Source of the DNA: Neelides folsomi
Taxonomy: Eukaryota; Arthropoda; Collembola; Neelipleona; Neelidae
Reading direction: 5' to 3'
Length of the DNA: 64,000 nt
Assembly (NCBI GenBank): GCA_034687125.1
Contig: JAQGBZ010000042.1
Coordinates: 213,428-277,427, forward strand
Of the stretch, positions 63,843-64,000 are shown piece after piece. Numbering within the stretch: position 1 is the stretch's first letter; the number at the start of each line of letters is the position of its first letter. The position numbers were made by a program, and so were the translations under genes. The notes below the pieces were generated by a model. The model made no database searches. It saw only the letters and a program-made list of their open reading frames with translations, and was not told the DNA's origin.

Positions 63843-64000
63843 TCATACTCGACGTGTGTAGATTTGTAGTATGTTTTCGATGTGTCTTCCCTCCTTATTG
63901 ACGACCATTTGACACCTCTTCCTCCAGGCTTCATAGACAGCTCTTGTCCGGTTTAGGTCAACTTTCTTCCACTCCTCTTTCAGTGCTTTCCAAACTCCTC
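63794..64000 (-). mobile_element. Tc1/mariner-type transposon, 3' end only
   Basis: The window ends inside this element. It comprises the transposase C-terminus (63843-64000) plus 49 bp of non-coding DNA. A possible terminal repeat starts CAGAGGGTGAAAAGAG at 63794, directly after a TA dinucleotide at 63792-63793, as expected for TA-target insertion. The boundary is inferred from one end only. Confidence 0.55.
63843..64000 (-). CDS. Tc1/mariner (IS630-type) transposase, C-terminal fragment
   Basis: Reading the - strand from the window edge gives 51 in-frame residues and a TGA stop (63845-63843). The segment starts GVWKALKEEWKKVDLNRTRA and continues VYEAWRKRCQMVV, then NKEGRHIEN. The pattern (W.LKEEW..V, then a short helix with a KR motif, then a Cys, G-H-I/F-E) is typical of the extreme C-terminus of DDE transposases of Tc1/mariner elements. 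No stop or frameshift is visible in this part; the catalytic residues lie beyond 64,000, so activity cannot be judged. It is inserted in (or just after) the Atrophin-like intron, in opposite orientation. Confidence 0.7.
   Translation of the reverse strand, partial: GVWKALKEEWKKVDLNRTRAVYEAWRKRCQMVVNKEGRHIENILQIYTRRV

Noticed and set aside
1-64000. CRISPR array, phage or bacterial defence system
   Set aside because: The window is eukaryotic with spliced genes; no regularly spaced repeats or prokaryotic gene clusters occur.

Overview
The window is animal nuclear DNA. Its protein genes are split by short GT-AG introns, it carries a nuclear-type tRNA gene with an RNA polymerase III terminator, and it contains microsatellites and a Tc1/mariner-type transposon edge. 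The gene set and the very long introns of a developmental co-repressor gene suggest an arthropod. AT-rich DNA, compact housekeeping introns, an FPP-synthase-like gene and a Tc1/mariner element would fit a caligid copepod (sea louse), but that placement is inference and is not proven by the sequence.

Layout. Positions 1-6,720 are gene-dense. They hold the 3' part of a farnesyl-diphosphate-synthase-like gene (+, exons at 13-1788). Convergent to it is a complete sds22/PPP1R7 gene (-, 2547-4271, five coding exons, 381 residues). Divergent from sds22, across a 438-bp shared promoter, is a complete NDUFA10/ND-42 complex I subunit gene (+, 4710-6274, four exons, 413 residues). A tRNA-Thr(TGT) follows on the - strand (6647-6718).

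Positions 6,720-39,200 contain no coding exon I can defend. A TATA box and a clean splice donor near 18,961-19,107 could mark a distant non-coding first exon. A strong acceptor at 38,795-38,796 would begin the exon that carries the next start codon.

The main discovery is the gene that occupies the rest of the window. The exon at 39200-39704 and a 71-bp exon at 59278-59348 join in frame across a 19.6-kb intron. The join rebuilds the start of a BAH domain of the Atrophin/RERE (Drosophila Grunge) family. The remaining exons (rest of BAH, ELM2, SANT, GATA finger, Atrophin region) must lie beyond 64,000. The large empty regions are therefore best read as upstream and intronic DNA of a developmental transcriptional co-repressor. 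They hold microsatellites, purine tracts and several notable perfect hairpins, the strongest being a 51-bp near-perfect palindrome at 45820-45870. The window ends inside a Tc1/mariner-type transposase on the - strand.

The genes do not form an operon. They are ordinary independent housekeeping genes (isoprenoid synthesis, PP1 phosphatase regulation, complex I, translation) beside a long-range regulated developmental gene. I saw no clearly novel multi-gene system.
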